From Pseudogymnoascus destructans (Eukaryota; Ascomycota; Leotiomycetes; Thelebolales; Thelebolaceae), in the NCBI RefSeq assembly GCF_001641265.1, contig NW_020167536.1, forward strand, positions 434,001 through 498,000: 64,000 bases of DNA. Reading direction: 5' to 3'. The notes beneath the pieces are model-generated. The model was not told the DNA's origin, ran no database searches, and was given only the letters and a program-made list of their open reading frames with translations. Below are positions 1 to 11,969 of this stretch, in pieces. Within the stretch, counting starts at the first letter, position 1, and each line of letters opens with the position of its first letter. The position numbers and the translations under genes are program-made.

Positions 1-2
1 CC

Positions 3-236
3 CGAGCCCACAAGCAGCTCCGCCGGGCAGGAATCGAAGCCCGGAAACGGGAGCGCCTCCGGAAGAAGAGCATAGCTCAGCTCACTAAATCGGGCCTCCC
101 AATTCCTCCGGAGTTGGAAGGCCCTATTACTGACCCAGAAGCCGAATCTGGCAGCCAGTATGAGAGCGCAACTGAGGGTGGGAGTGGTCGTGGGAGTGAG
201 AGTGAGCGTGAGAATGAAGAAGTGATAATTTCGTAG
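3..236 (+). CDS. C-terminal tail of an unidentified protein (cut by window edge)
   Basis: An open frame enters from the left edge and ends in TAG at 234-236, giving 77 residues. The first half is rich in Arg and Lys (RAHKQLRRAGIEARKRERLR) and is followed by a Pro-rich segment (GLPIPPELEGPITDPE) and a Ser/Gly/Glu-rich low-complexity tail. Highly charged tails with a 'P-P-E-L..P..DPE' segment occur at the C-termini of some fungal DDE-type transposases, so a transposon protein is possible, but no catalytic domain lies inside the window. The other two forward frames are closed within 90 bases, which supports this frame. The assignment to a mobile element is a guess. Confidence 0.4.
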   Translation, partial: RAHKQLRRAGIEARKRERLRKKSIAQLTKSGLPIPPELEGPITDPEAESGSQYESATEGGSGRGSESERENEEVIIS

Positions 237-1151
237 AATTGAATTTTTAAGTACTTTTACATATAAATTACTATGGTTGGAAACTTAACCACGAAATCTG
301 ATAGATTACTCTTATGCTGTGATTGCTCCTCGAGTACAGCGGGAAAATGAAGTGTTGGTCAGACTAGATACAACACAGAGACGAGATAACAGAGGTTCTC
401 ATAGTGCCACGGTTGCTCTTTGCACACAATTGGCAACGAAACCTTCGACTAGGCCGGTGTAAATATACTGACGAGAGAGAAGCAACATCTCTCATGTCGT
501 GGGTGCTTCTTGAACGTAGCTAGGAAACGAGGAGTTCACTAGACCAGCTTCAACACACTGTTGAGACGAAAAGAACCTTTCTCATGCAAAATAGTTGATT
601 AGATCAAATCTTATCCAAATCCTCCCCTAATCCTTCCACTAACACCACTAACAATATTGTTTTCACACCATCTGTTTTGGAACTATTGTGCCGATGTTAC
701 GCCCTTCTGCACGAAATCTCGTTTTTAAGCGACACCTTGGAAGGTGGCAAATACTATGGAAGTGCACCATACAGGCGTACACTACTGAGTACAGTAGTAG
801 CAAAGCCAGGATCGATCATAGTAGATCCCGCGTAACAAAGATCCATCTACTATAACTAATTTAGGTTGACATACAAATTTGCTGCAGGCGGAAAGGCACC
901 TGTGCGGAGCATTTGATAGTCAAGCCTAACGTCAGGCGGATAGGTCTGCACATGGGGCGGCGGCATGAGGCGGCATGAGGCAGCGGCATGATGCGTTTGG
1001 TGAAGGGGATTGCGTCGGCTGGGGGCAATCGGTGGATCATGGTCTGACCCAGCCTGGTCGAGTATGACCCAAGATCGGCTGCCAACAAAAATGTCCCCCT
1101 CCTAAAACCCCCCCTCTTCTCCACTCTAGTCCATACTCGTGGGGAGGGTCG
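237..1151. other. Intergenic, no gene seen
   Basis: Apart from the 90-bp tandem repeat, this stretch holds only a short imperfect repeat of 'ggcggcatga' at about 957-991. The antisense frame across 861-1190 has no recognisable domain and is probably chance. I see no tRNA and no promoter that I can assign. Confidence 0.5.
321..591. repeat. Diverged tandem repeat, three copies of about 90 bp
   Basis: Three units start at about 321, 411 and 501. Shared anchors recur in the same order in each unit: a G-rich 'tgct(c/t)(c/t)t' start, a 'gactag/actaga' core near unit position 40, a 'gagacga/gacgaga' block, and a closing 'ctcat(a/g)' about ten bases before the unit end. The copies are heavily diverged, so this is an old duplication. 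Its function is unknown. No ORF explains the period, and 90 is a multiple of three only by coincidence as far as I can see. Confidence 0.55.
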
Positions 1152-1445
1152 GTTGGTCCCAATGCCATAGGTATCCGCATTACCCTTCACTCTCCCTCGC
1201 GCGGTTTCTCCATGGAGCTGGGCTCCGCCATCACCGTTATCATGGCCACGCGTCTCGCTCTCCCCATCTCAATCACCCAGTGTATCTCGGGTGCTACCGT
1301 CGGTGTTGGTCTCTGCTGGTACGTGGAGGGCTATTAACTGGCGCATGATTGCTTGGATTTACTTTGGCTGGATCATTACGCTGCCTTGCACTGGTGTTAT
1401 TTCGGGCTGCTTGACTAGTATCCTGATCAATGCCCCGCAGTTCTG
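1152..1445 (+). pseudogene. Relic of a Na+/phosphate (PiT/Pho-4) permease, C-terminal part
   Basis: From about 1158 one frame reads NAIGIRITLHSPSRGFSMEL, then a membrane segment ending GATVGVGLC at about 1311. This matches the last transmembrane region of fungal phosphate-repressible phosphate permeases (PiT family; Pho-4/Pho89), which carry SPSRGF.MELG and T.C..GATVGVGL. The frame then breaks. The continuation, GTWRAINWRMIAW followed by a hydrophobic segment and LINAPQF, lies in another frame from about 1313. The simplest reading is a 2-base deletion where Asn-Gly would follow GLC, producing a premature TAA. Nothing recognisable lies upstream, so the first several hundred residues are missing. 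It lies downstream of, and convergent with, MON1. Confidence 0.75.
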
Positions 1446-1844
1446 TTATTGTATCCTAGACGATTCTTTGATTTTTGTGTTTGGCGAGAGGAGAGCGTGC
1501 ATACAATATGTCGCGGTAGCTGTTCCTCCCATTGCTCCAGCTTATTTGGATTTGGAGGTGGGCAGGCGCGCATGGGGGTTTGTGGAGGAATTTGTTCTAG
1601 TATACCGTACCTGAGTCTCTTTTTAACAATATAACATTGCCATTTAGTTGTTGTAGATGCTAAATCTTGCAGTGGCTCGAATGTGAGAATTCTAATAAAA
1701 TCCGTAAATCCGCACAGTTCAAGAGACGTCTAATTTGAGAAATCCTCACGCCACAAAAAAGCCACACCAACTCCCCCCACCATACAACCCCTGCCCCCCC
1801 TCCTCCCCTGCACCCCCCCCCCTGCCCCGTGGGCCGCAGGGCAA

Positions 1845-3915
1845 TCAAAATACCGCACCACCAATAATAAACAACCTCTCCTCCTCCCTCCTAACCCATT
1901 GCACCACCCGACTAGCCCCCTGCAACAACGCGCCCCTAGCACAATTCGGGCCCGCTACACAGTAGAACTCGAAGACGGGGGTGGCCCAGGCGAGCGCGAT
2001 GGAGGTCTTGGAGACGCAGTGCAGGACTTTGGTGTGTGATATGCGGGCGTGCGAGGAGGAGTGGAGGGTTTGGTAGATGGAGAGGAGGCTGGGGGGATGT
2101 TAGCTGCTGTCTGATTATAGGATAGTTGGGTGAAGGGGGGGGGCCATACCGGCGATGCGAGATCAGGCTGTTGAAGTGGGGCGCGTAGCTACTGGTGGTG
2201 AACTGCACGTTCGCGCGGCTCTTGTAGAGGAAATGCCGTAGCTGGGTCCCCGGCACGATATCGGTGGTGCTAGGGCGGCCGGCGCGAACGGCGTTCTTGA
2301 TAATATCTAGACTGCCGTTTTTCTGGAGCTGTGCGACGACAGCATCGCGCATTTGTTTGAGCTCATAGAAACTCTCTTTGTCGGTGCTGATGAGGAGGAC
2401 GGCGATGGCGTCATCGCGGCTGCTGGTGCTTTCCGGGGTGGTGTCGTCTTCGTCAGCGTCGAGGAGGGAGACATACATGTAAACGTAGCCGGTGTTGTTG
2501 AAGCCCGGGAGGCAGAGGGGGATCCAGTTCTCGCCGCCGCCAGAGCGGATGCTCTTTGCTTCGAAGAGCATGTTGAAAATGAGCTGTAAGTCGCTCGGAT
2601 GCAGAGAGTGACGTTTTGGACGCACGACACTGACTAGGCGGCCACCGGCGACTATGAGACCGTAGAGGAGGTTGTCAGTGCGGGTCTTGAGAAGGGTGTT
2701 GTTGATGACATGGCGTTGGGATTTGCGGATTTTGAGACACTCTAGAGCGGATAGTAAGGTGGATGCGGAGCCTTTGGTGAATGTATCCGCGAGGGATGAA
2801 AGAAGGACATCTGTACCTTCGAGAGGTCGGCGCAAGTCGGTAGAAGGGCGGTTTGTGAAGATCTGGGTGAGGCGTGGGAGGGTGAGGGTGGATAGGATCT
2901 GCATGTATAAAGCGTCGAGCTGGATGCGAAGTTGCGCTTCGCTCTCGCCTAGACTGCTAATAGCGACAAAATATAGAGGACCTTGCGCGGAAACTACAAA
3001 CTTGGTGTCGCCGGCGGTGAAAGATTGAAGGGGGTCCTTTGACTCTTCATAGAATGATATAATCGTTTGAATGACACCGATATAGCCATTGATCAAGTTG
3101 ACATCACCATGTCTGCTATATATGGGCTTTCCTGCCGATGAAAATATCATGTAATGCTTGAGTTTCGACTTAAACTGTTCCAGCAGTTGCTCCTCGTTGC
3201 CCATTTCGCTGTCGACGTCATGTATCTCATCGAATTCTTGCTCGAATACGGCTAGTTTCTCATTTTCCAGGTGGCCAATCGTCTCAAACGGATTGACCGT
3301 CTCTGCTTGACCAGCCAGCATCTTCCATGCTGCACTTTGCACGTTGGGTCCTCCTAGCAGGCTTTCCAGGTCTCCTCCTCCAGTATGTGTTGTTCCAGTG
3401 AAGGTTTGCAAGCTCGCATTATCATCTGCCTCATTCCTGCTTTGCGAATCCCTTCTGTGACTATAATCCAAAACAGACGTCCCTGCTGCGGACGGAGATG
3501 CCGTGTTATGTGTCGATGAGAATGTGCCTCTGCTTCCGTCCGGAAACGACAGTGTCTGGATGTCTATGGATGACAACGCAGTAGTCGGTTGAGCTCGGAG
3601 CTTGGGTCTCGCCGAGAGTGGTGTCGAAGGTCGCTCCAGTGAATCGACCTGGCTCGGACGAGGCGGTAGTCGAGGCGGGGTCTCTTTGGGGCCATCGCTG
3701 CCATCGACTATGGGGCCAGTCGGAGCCGGCTCTGTCTTAGCTCCATTGTCATCGGTCTCGTTTAGAGCAGTGGAAGCTGCTGCTTCATCTTCCATTGTAT
3801 TTGGCAAAACAATCCCATTATTCTGTCCACTAGACTGTCCAAGGATTGAAGGCCTGAGTAACGTAAGGAGAGTATAAGATGTTGGCGCGTCGAAGACTTT
3901 GGTGGTTGATTCCAT
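1845..3915 (-). CDS. MON1: Mon1, subunit of the Rab7/Ypt7 guanine-nucleotide exchange factor
   Basis: Exons on the minus strand are 3915-2150 and 2088-1845, with a 61-bp intron 2149-2089 (GTATGG...CCCCAG), giving 669 residues. Mon1 with Ccz1 activates Ypt7/Rab7 on late endosomes, vacuoles and autophagosomes. The first 250 residues are low-complexity and Ser/Thr/Pro-rich. The three longin-like domains begin near Met256 (MIFSSAGKPIYSRHGDVNLI), with VSAQGPLYFVAISS and GGRLVSVVRPKRHSLHPSDL following. The second exon supplies the conserved end (LAWATPVFEFYCVAGPN ... FIIGGAVF) and is missed if the intron is read through. I chose ATG 3915 (MESTTKVF); an in-frame ATG at 3948 would add 11 residues. 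Divergent from DOP1 across 255 bp. Confidence 0.93.
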
Positions 3916-4170
3916 GTGCCCCAAAATGTGGGGGGGGACAGCTATCAAGGCACTTGCCAGGGATTATCCCACGTTGCCGTGCCGCGTTCACGTCAGAGGC
4001 TCCAAATAGCGTTGCACAGGGGTAAGGTGGAACTTGCCGCCAGATCTGTATTCAGGCCACGACCACTTCGGCGCTCGTTGTTCAGGAAATATTCAACTGC
4101 GCGAATCTCGAAGACTGTTTGCGCATAATTTGTAGTATGCCGGAAAGGCCTGAACGATATTGTTTTCGAA

Positions 4171-7100
4171 ATGGCTCTTGACCCTGCCCCAGGGCGCCAT
4201 CAGACGTCGTCACCAACGAATTCAGGCAGAGCATCGCCGATTTTTAGGAAATGGCGAGGTGAAGGTAACATCTACAGTACAAGGGAGACATACGAGTCGG
4301 AGTTGACATGTTTCAATAGAAGAAGCCCTTAGCAAAGACAAAACCTTTCGGAGGTACGCTACCGGTGTCGACAGGTCGCTGGCATTATTCGACAGCCAGT
4401 TACAGGAATGGGCAGACTATATCTCGTTTTTGGGAAGGCTATTGAAGGTCTGGCTTCTCGTAACCTCCGAATTATACATAAACTGATGATATATCATAGA
4501 CTTTGCAAGCCCGTCCATCGAATATTACAGTTATTCCCTCCAAGGGAATTGTTGCTCGGAGACTAGCCCAATGCCTCAACCCAACGCTACCCTCGGGGGT
4601 GCACCAGAAGGCTATCGAAGTGTACAACTACATATTCTCAACAATTGGCACGGATTCATTATCGAGAGACCTGTCGCTATATCTGCCTGGGCTGTCATCG
4701 ACTCTGTCGTTCGCATCTCTGACGGTGAGGTCACCGTTCCTCGACCTCCTCAAGACACACCTTGTACCACTTGATCCGTTGTCGTTGCGCCCAGCACTCA
4801 AAGCTATAATATTGGCCCTTCTACCAGGACTTGAAGAGGAGACAAGCGAAGATTTTGATCAGACACTAAAGCTGCTTAATGACTTTAAGAAAGCTGTGCG
4901 ACCAAAGGGCAGCCAAGATGGCCACGAAAACACCGCCGGAGATGAATACTTTTGGCAATGCTTTTTCCTGGCATCGATTACTGGAGCGAATCGCAGGCTA
5001 GGTGCTCTGGCATACCTTGTCCGAAGCCTGCCAAAACTTGAGGCTCGATCACGAAGCGGGTCGGTTCCCAATCTTGATCAAGGACCAGCGAATGGGACAG
5101 AGATAATCACCACCCCTGAGCCCGGTCTCCTTCTGCGGTGCTTTGCAGCAGGTCTAAAAGACGACCAGCTGCTCATACAGCGCGGGTATCTAGACCTTTT
5201 GGTTACCCATCTACCTTTGCACGCCACTGTATTTCAAAGTCGAGTCAAAGGAGATGACTTAGAGCTCCTTATGGCAGCCGCCTCTGGCGTAGTAGCTCGC
5301 CGGGATATGAGCTTAAACAGGCGCTTATGGAGCTGGCTCTTGGGACCTGAGCCTGTCGCAGGCATAGAAGTAGAAAGCGGACCGGATCCGGCTTCTGGAA
5401 ACGCCCGTGATCGTGCAATGTCTATAAGTGCTACAAGAACAAGCTATTTCGAAGAATTTGGCCTGCAGCCTTTAACACAAGCCATCTTGAAGATGATTTC
5501 TAGAGATCATCTCGCACCGGCGGAAAGAGCCCGCCCTTTCAAAGTCTGTTTATCATTAATGGATCGATGGGAAATAGGAGGGCTCGTTGTACCAGAAGTA
5601 TTTCTACCCGTGGTTGGTAGTGTACGGAGATATCAATCACAAAGTACTTCGGCTGCAGATTTCAATGAAGTTCTACGAAGCGCTAGTGTCTTCTTCGACG
5701 GGGTGGAGAGCGGTCTAATATGGAGCGAAATCACAGGACTGATTGCTGGGGCTGTGGGCTCGAATAAAGCATCGAATGACGTGAAACTCGACAAGCTTGC
5801 TCTTGTGAGGTTTATTCTCACGAACTTTAATGTGAGGGAAGAGGAGATGCTTTTGGTCCATGCGCCGATCACCGCCTTGACTCTTCTGGCGATGCTGGAT
5901 GAGACTGCATCAAAGGAGATCGATTCTGTTGAAGTGAAAACATTTGCAACAAATATTGTTCTGGACTTGATAGGTCTAATACCAGAAAGGGCTTTCGGCT
6001 CAGCCATATCCACCGAACAGTCGGAATCGGAACGCCGCCAGCCTAGTCTATCCATCGACAACAAATGCATTATGGACAAAGTACGCCACTTCTATGTCCA
6101 TGACCAAGGCAACCTTGATGCTTCTCCGCCGCCATTTTCCGCCCAAGAGGTCTCTGAGTTACTCGTCCGTGAAGCCGTCAGACTAACTAGCCGAAGCTTG
6201 AGCATTGCGACATCAAGTGCTGATGTCGCCGTCAAAGTTCGGCTCCTAGTGGCACTTATCACAACAGCTCCTGTTGCCAAGAGTTTAGATCTTACTGAAC
6301 TTCTTTCTGCAATCCACGAGAAGCTTTCGGCATCCACACCACCTCCATTCTCTGTTTTTTCGTCCATTACTGTTATTGGTACGGCTTTATACCCACGATA
6401 CTTAAAGCCGGAGCAAATCTCCGATTTGGTTGACCCGCTAGTTCGCCTTGCATGGTCATATCTCTCGCCGTCCTGCCCAAAATACCATGTGGAAGCTGTG
6501 AGAAACCTTTGGCACCTTCAAACTTGCTTAGGAGATGCAAATCGCGAGATCGAGGCCTCCTTGTGTCGCCTGATAGTGGAACACGATGTTACTGGGACGT
6601 TTAGAAATGCCGACCCTGGCCGGAGGTTCGCTGTGCTATGGACCCATACTCTCCACGACAATTCAGTCCATATCGAACGTAGAGCATCAAAGCCTTTGAA
6701 GGGTGATAGCAACTCGCTGGGACTAGCACCAAATACTGGTGACTATGAAATAATGCTCTGCCGGCCACTTTTCCTTTTGCTTGATGCCCTTTCGGACGAG
6801 AGAACTCAGCTTTTCACGTCTGTTAGGATTTGGATTCAGAATCTTCCTGGCATTGAGAAGTAAGCAATAATGACTGTGTGGCCTGTTAATCTGCTAACTC
6901 TATTTCATTAGGATATTCCACTTGTTCGTCTCAAAGTTTGCTCGATTCAAATTCCTACAGCCGGTAGACACCCAAAGCAACGCAGGCACCGATGAAAAGT
7001 CTACAATGCAATATACCACAGATGATGACATTGACAACTGCCTCTATTCCCTGCGAACTTTCCTAAATATCTTGCGTTGGTCCACAATAAGCACCTGGGG

Positions 7101-10046
7101 AACTCTTGCGAACAGCAAAGTTTCGATTCCAAAGAGTGACGAAGCTACCAATTCAATTGGTAATTATATTCCAACAGAACTTCTAGCATGTTTTAACGCG
7201 TTATAGGCCACCACGAAGATGATATTCCGCTCCAAGAGTTTTTTCTAGAAATGTGTTTGCGAGCAATAAATGGCACGCATAACCCGGAAGAGCCTCAGCT
7301 TGACCCGTCTATTAGCCAGCTACACCAGGCGGCATTGGCAGTTCTACATCAGATTCTTGCGAGTCCATTCTCCTCAAATTTTACCGATCTCAACCTAGAA
7401 GTTGATCTGATTAGCAAATTACAACGGTCGCTGGCAGATCCGGATCCTTTCTTACAGGCTTCGCTGTTGGATGTTGTCCTGGCCTCTTTAAAACTCAAGA
7501 AAGAGTCACCGATCAGCCCGCCTATGTCGCCGAAGCTTGAGCACCGCCCACTATCACCAGAGTCGAATCGCGGTGCTGTTCAATCAGAAGCAGTTGCTCA
7601 TTCTGAAATGTTGTCTGAGAGCCGACCCCCGCCGCCAAGTGCATTGCTTGAGTGTTTGCAAGCCGCATTCGTATCGCCGAATAGCCGTCCCGTTTTAGAT
7701 AATTGGATTGTGTTTCTTTCCGAATCCATAAATCTATACTCAGACACAATATTCCAGGTGCTCATCCCCCTGGTCGAAACATTTTGCAGCCAAATCTCTC
7801 AGACATTTGAGTCTCTACGGAAAACATTCCAAGGCTACGATGGCAGCATAAAAGCCAACTCGGCGCCGGAAGCTACCTTGATATCATTTCTCAATGGACT
7901 AGAACTAGTCCTTGCTCGCGGTCATGAGCGGCTGCTCAAAGACGAGGCTCGAGCTCCGACAGCGAAAAGTCCAGACCAGCCTCAAGGTTTCTTTGGCAAT
8001 ATGGTTTCGGGAGTTTTCGCAACAGAAACGCAACATTCAAGAATTCAGACTGCCAACAGTAGGCTTACTGTTCTTCTGTCGTTTCAAGATGCTGTCAGAA
8101 TCTGTTTCAAGATTTGGTCCTGGGGTGGACGGGGCAGAGATGATTTTAGTCCAGACGCCGACTCCATGGCATCTTTTGGCTATACGTCTCTGCGGATGCG
8201 AAATCGCGCAAGAAGATTGCTGGAGCATCTTTTCCACGCCGAGCCGTTAGAGTGCCTGGAGACTGTCATCGAAATTTGGCAGAAGGCTTCAACCGCGAGT
8301 AACACACAGTACACCGCGGCTTTCCACCTGCTCCACGTCCTTGATGGCAGTAGGCCCAAACATACCATACCCGCAATATTCGATGCTATATACAGTCGTA
8401 CCAACCCGGGCGTGTTAGATGTATCCCGAAAGTCGACCTTGACATCCACATTACTTGACACGGAACTTGTCGTGTTCTTGGTTGATTATACCAGCTCTGT
8501 GGAAGACGACGCTATGGACGAGATCTGGACGGATTGCATGACATTTTTGAAGGATATCCTTGCGAATCCATTCCCGCATCGTCAAATATTACCTGGCCTT
8601 CTTGAGTTTACCTCTGTTCTTGGCGAGAAGGTGGATAATACCAACTTTGGGGAGCAGCGGAAAATGCGGAAGGACCTCGCAGTAAGTGTACTGATCTCTC
8701 CATCAACCATGCATATTCTAATATTTATACAGGACCTATTCTTCAGACTTTTAACTGCGACCTTTACGACCAACCCAATAGGTTATTCCATGAGCACTTC
8801 GCAGCAGCCGCCCGCTGAAAAACATTCCGAAGTCTCGTCTTCATCAAAATTAAAGCGCAGAGCCGAGGACGTCGTTGAAATCCTTGCCACGATTATTCCA
8901 AATCTGCCAAAGATTTTGGTTGAGCCTGAAAGAGTCCTGGCTGCGGCTAATACGATATCGACTAGTGTTATTGGGCCGACAATTCGGTCCAAAGCATACC
9001 CCGAAAACGTTTCAGTAAACCTATTAACTCTGGTGTACCAGCTCTCACGACTGGCAAACACTCAAAAGGTGTGGAAGAAAGATTTAGGAGACGCATTTAA
9101 CGACCCTCGATTCTTTGCGAATCCACCAAGTCTGTACGAGAGCCACTGGATGACCCTTATCCGCCAATGGGCAATCACCGACAAAGAGCGCATGCCAGAA
9201 CTCCTTTCTCGCATTACTCCGCCCACAACAGCCGGTATTGTGTTTGGGGTCGGTGCTACCAGTGCCCGCCTTGAAGCCGATCGAAAGACACAACTCAATC
9301 TTCGCCGCATTGCCACGCTTATCCTCTCCGTCCCCGATGATACTTTTGTGTCGGCCCTCGCTGACATCAATGACAAGATTGTTGAGCTCCTCACTGCCAC
9401 CACTACTTCGTCGCCCTCTTCAACTACCCGAGCAGAGATATACATTCTTCTCCGCGTTCTAGTACTGAAGACTAGCCCAATTCATCTCGCGTTTATGTGG
9501 CCTACTGTCAACGCCGAGCTAGAAGCTGCAATCTCATCGGTGGTCGCGCCAGATCACACTGGGCCCGCAGACACCTGGAACAACTTCAGCATCCTACAAG
9601 CATGTAAACTGCTCGACTTGCTGCTGTGCATTGCTCCAGACGATTTCCAATTGCACGAGTGGCTGTTCATCACGGATACCATTGATGCCGTCTATCGACC
9701 TAGCTCGTCAGGCTATCAGCCAGCGGCATTGATAGACCAGCTAGCTGAGGAATTCGGCTCGGCTACACTTTCCGGTGCATTTGAGGGCACAAGCGTGGCT
9801 TCTGAGGACACAAAAGATAAATCTATGCGACGGCCCCTTATTGGCCCTGGCCGGGTAGAGACGCGAGGCGTTAACCTAGAGAGGAGGGACGAGTTAGTTG
9901 CGAAAGTGCTGAGGCCGTTTTTCAGCCAGCTCAGTATCTGGGAGTTTGAGACGGTGTATGAGATGGGAGGTATAGAGTGGGAGGAGTGTAGTAGACAAGC
10001 ATTGGATGATTTGTTTGATGAGAGCGCGGTTGTAAAGGCGTTGTAG
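4171..10046 (+). CDS. DOP1: Dopey (Dop1) family membrane-trafficking protein
   Basis: Six exons: 4171-4264, 4320-4447, 4500-6859, 6912-7159, 7207-8681 and 8733-10046, giving 1872 residues, normal for fungal Dop1. Dop1 acts with Mon2 at the Golgi/endosome interface, and in filamentous fungi its orthologues affect polarity and development. The N-terminal Dopey region is clear: FRRYATGVDRSLALFDSQLQ in exon 2 and RPSNITVIPSKGIVARRLAQ at the start of exon 3. The first two exons are short and are identified by frame and by this conserved segment. The donor of intron 2 (GTCTGG) is weak. The intron 8682-8732 (GTAAGT...ACAG, with CTAAT) is 51 bp and stop-free, so it can be read through silently. Its removal joins MRKDLA to DLFFRLLTATF. 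The helical C-terminal part ends at TAG 10044-10046. Confidence 0.92.
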
Positions 10047-10210
10047 GGACATCCCACACCAGGAAAGCTTATTGAGACTTATATTACGTGTAAATAGATA
10101 ATTCAAGACACAGTTCAACTGCAAGTCTGTCACAAGTCCCAGCAACGAAACAATGCCCATTTGAACGTAATGGGTATCGATTTGCACTAAATGGCTCCCC
10201 AAGAAGATAT

Positions 10211-11433
10211 CTAATTAGCAACCGGTTTATCCTCCTTTTCCTCTTTCTCTGTTTCCTTCGACTCTCCAGCCTTCGGGGGCCCTCCTGGAGGGGGCCCTCC
10301 TTTAGGCGGGCCTGGCGTGGCCTTCGGAGGACCTCCACTCTTAGGCGGCGGGGGTGGCGGGGTGCCCGTAGATTTCGCACTCGGCACGTAGTCCAACTCT
10401 CTGCTCTTTTGCTCGCCCTCCATAAAGTAATCATCCAGCTTTCCTCCTTTCGCTTTTACTGTTTTATCATGTCCGCGCCCGTGTTTCCTATGCGCCTTGT
10501 CTGATGAAGCTGCAGGCGGCGGAGCTGCCCCAGTCAGCTGTGCGGGGATAAGGAACTCGGAAGGAGTGGTTGTGATAGGTGGGGCGCCGGTGGCAGAGAG
10601 AGCAGCCGCCCTTGACTCCTCGTTCGAGAATCGCGCCGGCTCGCCATCGAAGAGCGTAGATCCCGGCTCGGCAACGGGCTCGCTGAGCGGCGCAGGTATG
10701 CGGTGCAACGCACCATATCCAAGTACACAGCCCAACGCACCCTCTCCGCCCCAGTCTCGGCTCGGTTGAATGGTGACTTCGCGCGTGACGTCGTATTCGT
10801 TGTTGTACACGTACAGCCTGAGGGGGCGGCCAATGTGGTCCTCTACCAGCTCGCCGAGGCCAGCTTCGCCGTGCAAGATTCCCTCCGGGGTGCCGAGGAT
10901 GTAGTCGCTGTAGGGGAGGAGGCCGGCGAGGTCGGCCGGGGAGTTGGCGGGGACGTCGAGGATGTGCCAGATTGTTGCGACGGTGGAGAGGGGCGCGTGT
11001 TGGAGGGATATGCCTAGGGTGGGGTTGTCTGATGGGATGCGGACGTGCAAGGTGCGTGTTCGTTGGCCCTGGTAAGTAATAACGCGTTAGTTGAGCTTAT
11101 GGGAGCCATGGATGAGGGAGGAGAGAGGTGTTACCTTGGCGCTCCAGAGTCCAAGAGTGACGGTGCCTCCAGCGCAGTTGCGCACTTCTTGGGCGAAGAG
11201 ACTGGGATCTGAGTCCTCCTATTTCTTTATTAGAGACTGTTTGCTGGAATTTCCGAGTGAAATCATACAATCATGCGCCCATTGATCCCAACTATAAAAT
11301 CAAACCAAGGCTCAATTGGAAGGTCGGCATTCTTATTCCGTAGGACCTGGAAGCCAAAGGCATTGTAGGTGGATGTCTGGGCTGGCGCGTCGGAATCGAG
11401 CCTTGATATGAAGCGATTTAGGGCGTTAAACAT
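10211..11433 (-). CDS. GRH1: GRASP-family Golgi/ER-exit-site protein (Grh1)
   Basis: Minus-strand exons are 11433-11269, 11218-11135 and 11068-10211, with introns of 50 and 66 bp; 368 residues. GRASP proteins tether early secretory membranes and serve unconventional secretion. The tandem PDZ-like GRASP domain fills about residues 1-210: FGFQVLRNKNADLPIEPWFD and GGTVTLGLWSAKGQRTR from exons 1-2, then TLGISLQHAPLS, ILDVPANSPADLAGL and WGGEGALGCVLGYG. The tail is Ser/Pro-rich with a PPPPPPK/GGPP run and an acidic-basic end. Residue 2 is Phe, not Gly, so N-myristoylation as in metazoan GRASP65 is excluded. MFNALNRFISRL could form an amphipathic helix, as known for yeast Grh1. It is convergent with DOP1, with 164 bp between stops. 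Confidence 0.93.
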
Positions 11434-11969
11434 GTTGGTTTTTCAGCCGCATACAATTGTATTATATAGAGATGTTGGAATTCGGCAATATTGTGTCAGT
11501 GGCTTCAGAGACGGAGACGTGGTAGCTGGTGGTGTTTCTGGTTTCTGGTTAATGGAGCTCTGGCCTCACCTACAACCAGGTACGTACTGTATCATGTTTC
11601 GTCATTGGCTAAATAACCTCAGCCCTGTCAACTTGTCATTGTCAACTTGTCATTGTCAACTTGTCATGAGGATAATTTTTATATTTTACAAAGAACCTGG
11701 GCAAGCAAATCGTGGAACTGCTTGGCGACAAACTGTGATATATTTCACCGCTACGCTCTAACCTACTTACTTCAGCACTCGCATCCACTTCCTTGACTTT
11801 TGCAGAGTCCCTCAAAATCTAAGTGCGGGGCTGCCACCGCCAAAACTAAACTTGGCTTCACACGAATCGACCCATCGACATAACTGTGCGACAAATATTG
11901 GCGAGGGTTATTAAGACAGTGAGCTCCAAGAAATACTTTCTTATTACGCCCAGAGCCTCATTGGGTCTA
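11434..11969. other. Intergenic between divergent GRH1 and the next gene
   Basis: This stretch holds the promoters of GRH1 (minus) and of the unknown gene at 11970 (plus), and a short 14-bp tandem repeat. The frame at 11886-11969 that joins the following ORF begins at a GTG, so I treat it as leader. Confidence 0.5.
11626..11667. repeat. 14-bp perfect tandem repeat, three copies
   Basis: The unit tgtcaacttgtcat occurs three times head to tail with no mismatch. It lies about 300 bp upstream of the gene at 11970. Each unit contains the short direct repeat 'tgtca'. Confidence 0.9.

Noticed and set aside
11886..11969. 28-codon N-terminal extension of the basic protein
   Set aside because: It begins at a GTG. 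The first ATG in the frame is at 11970.
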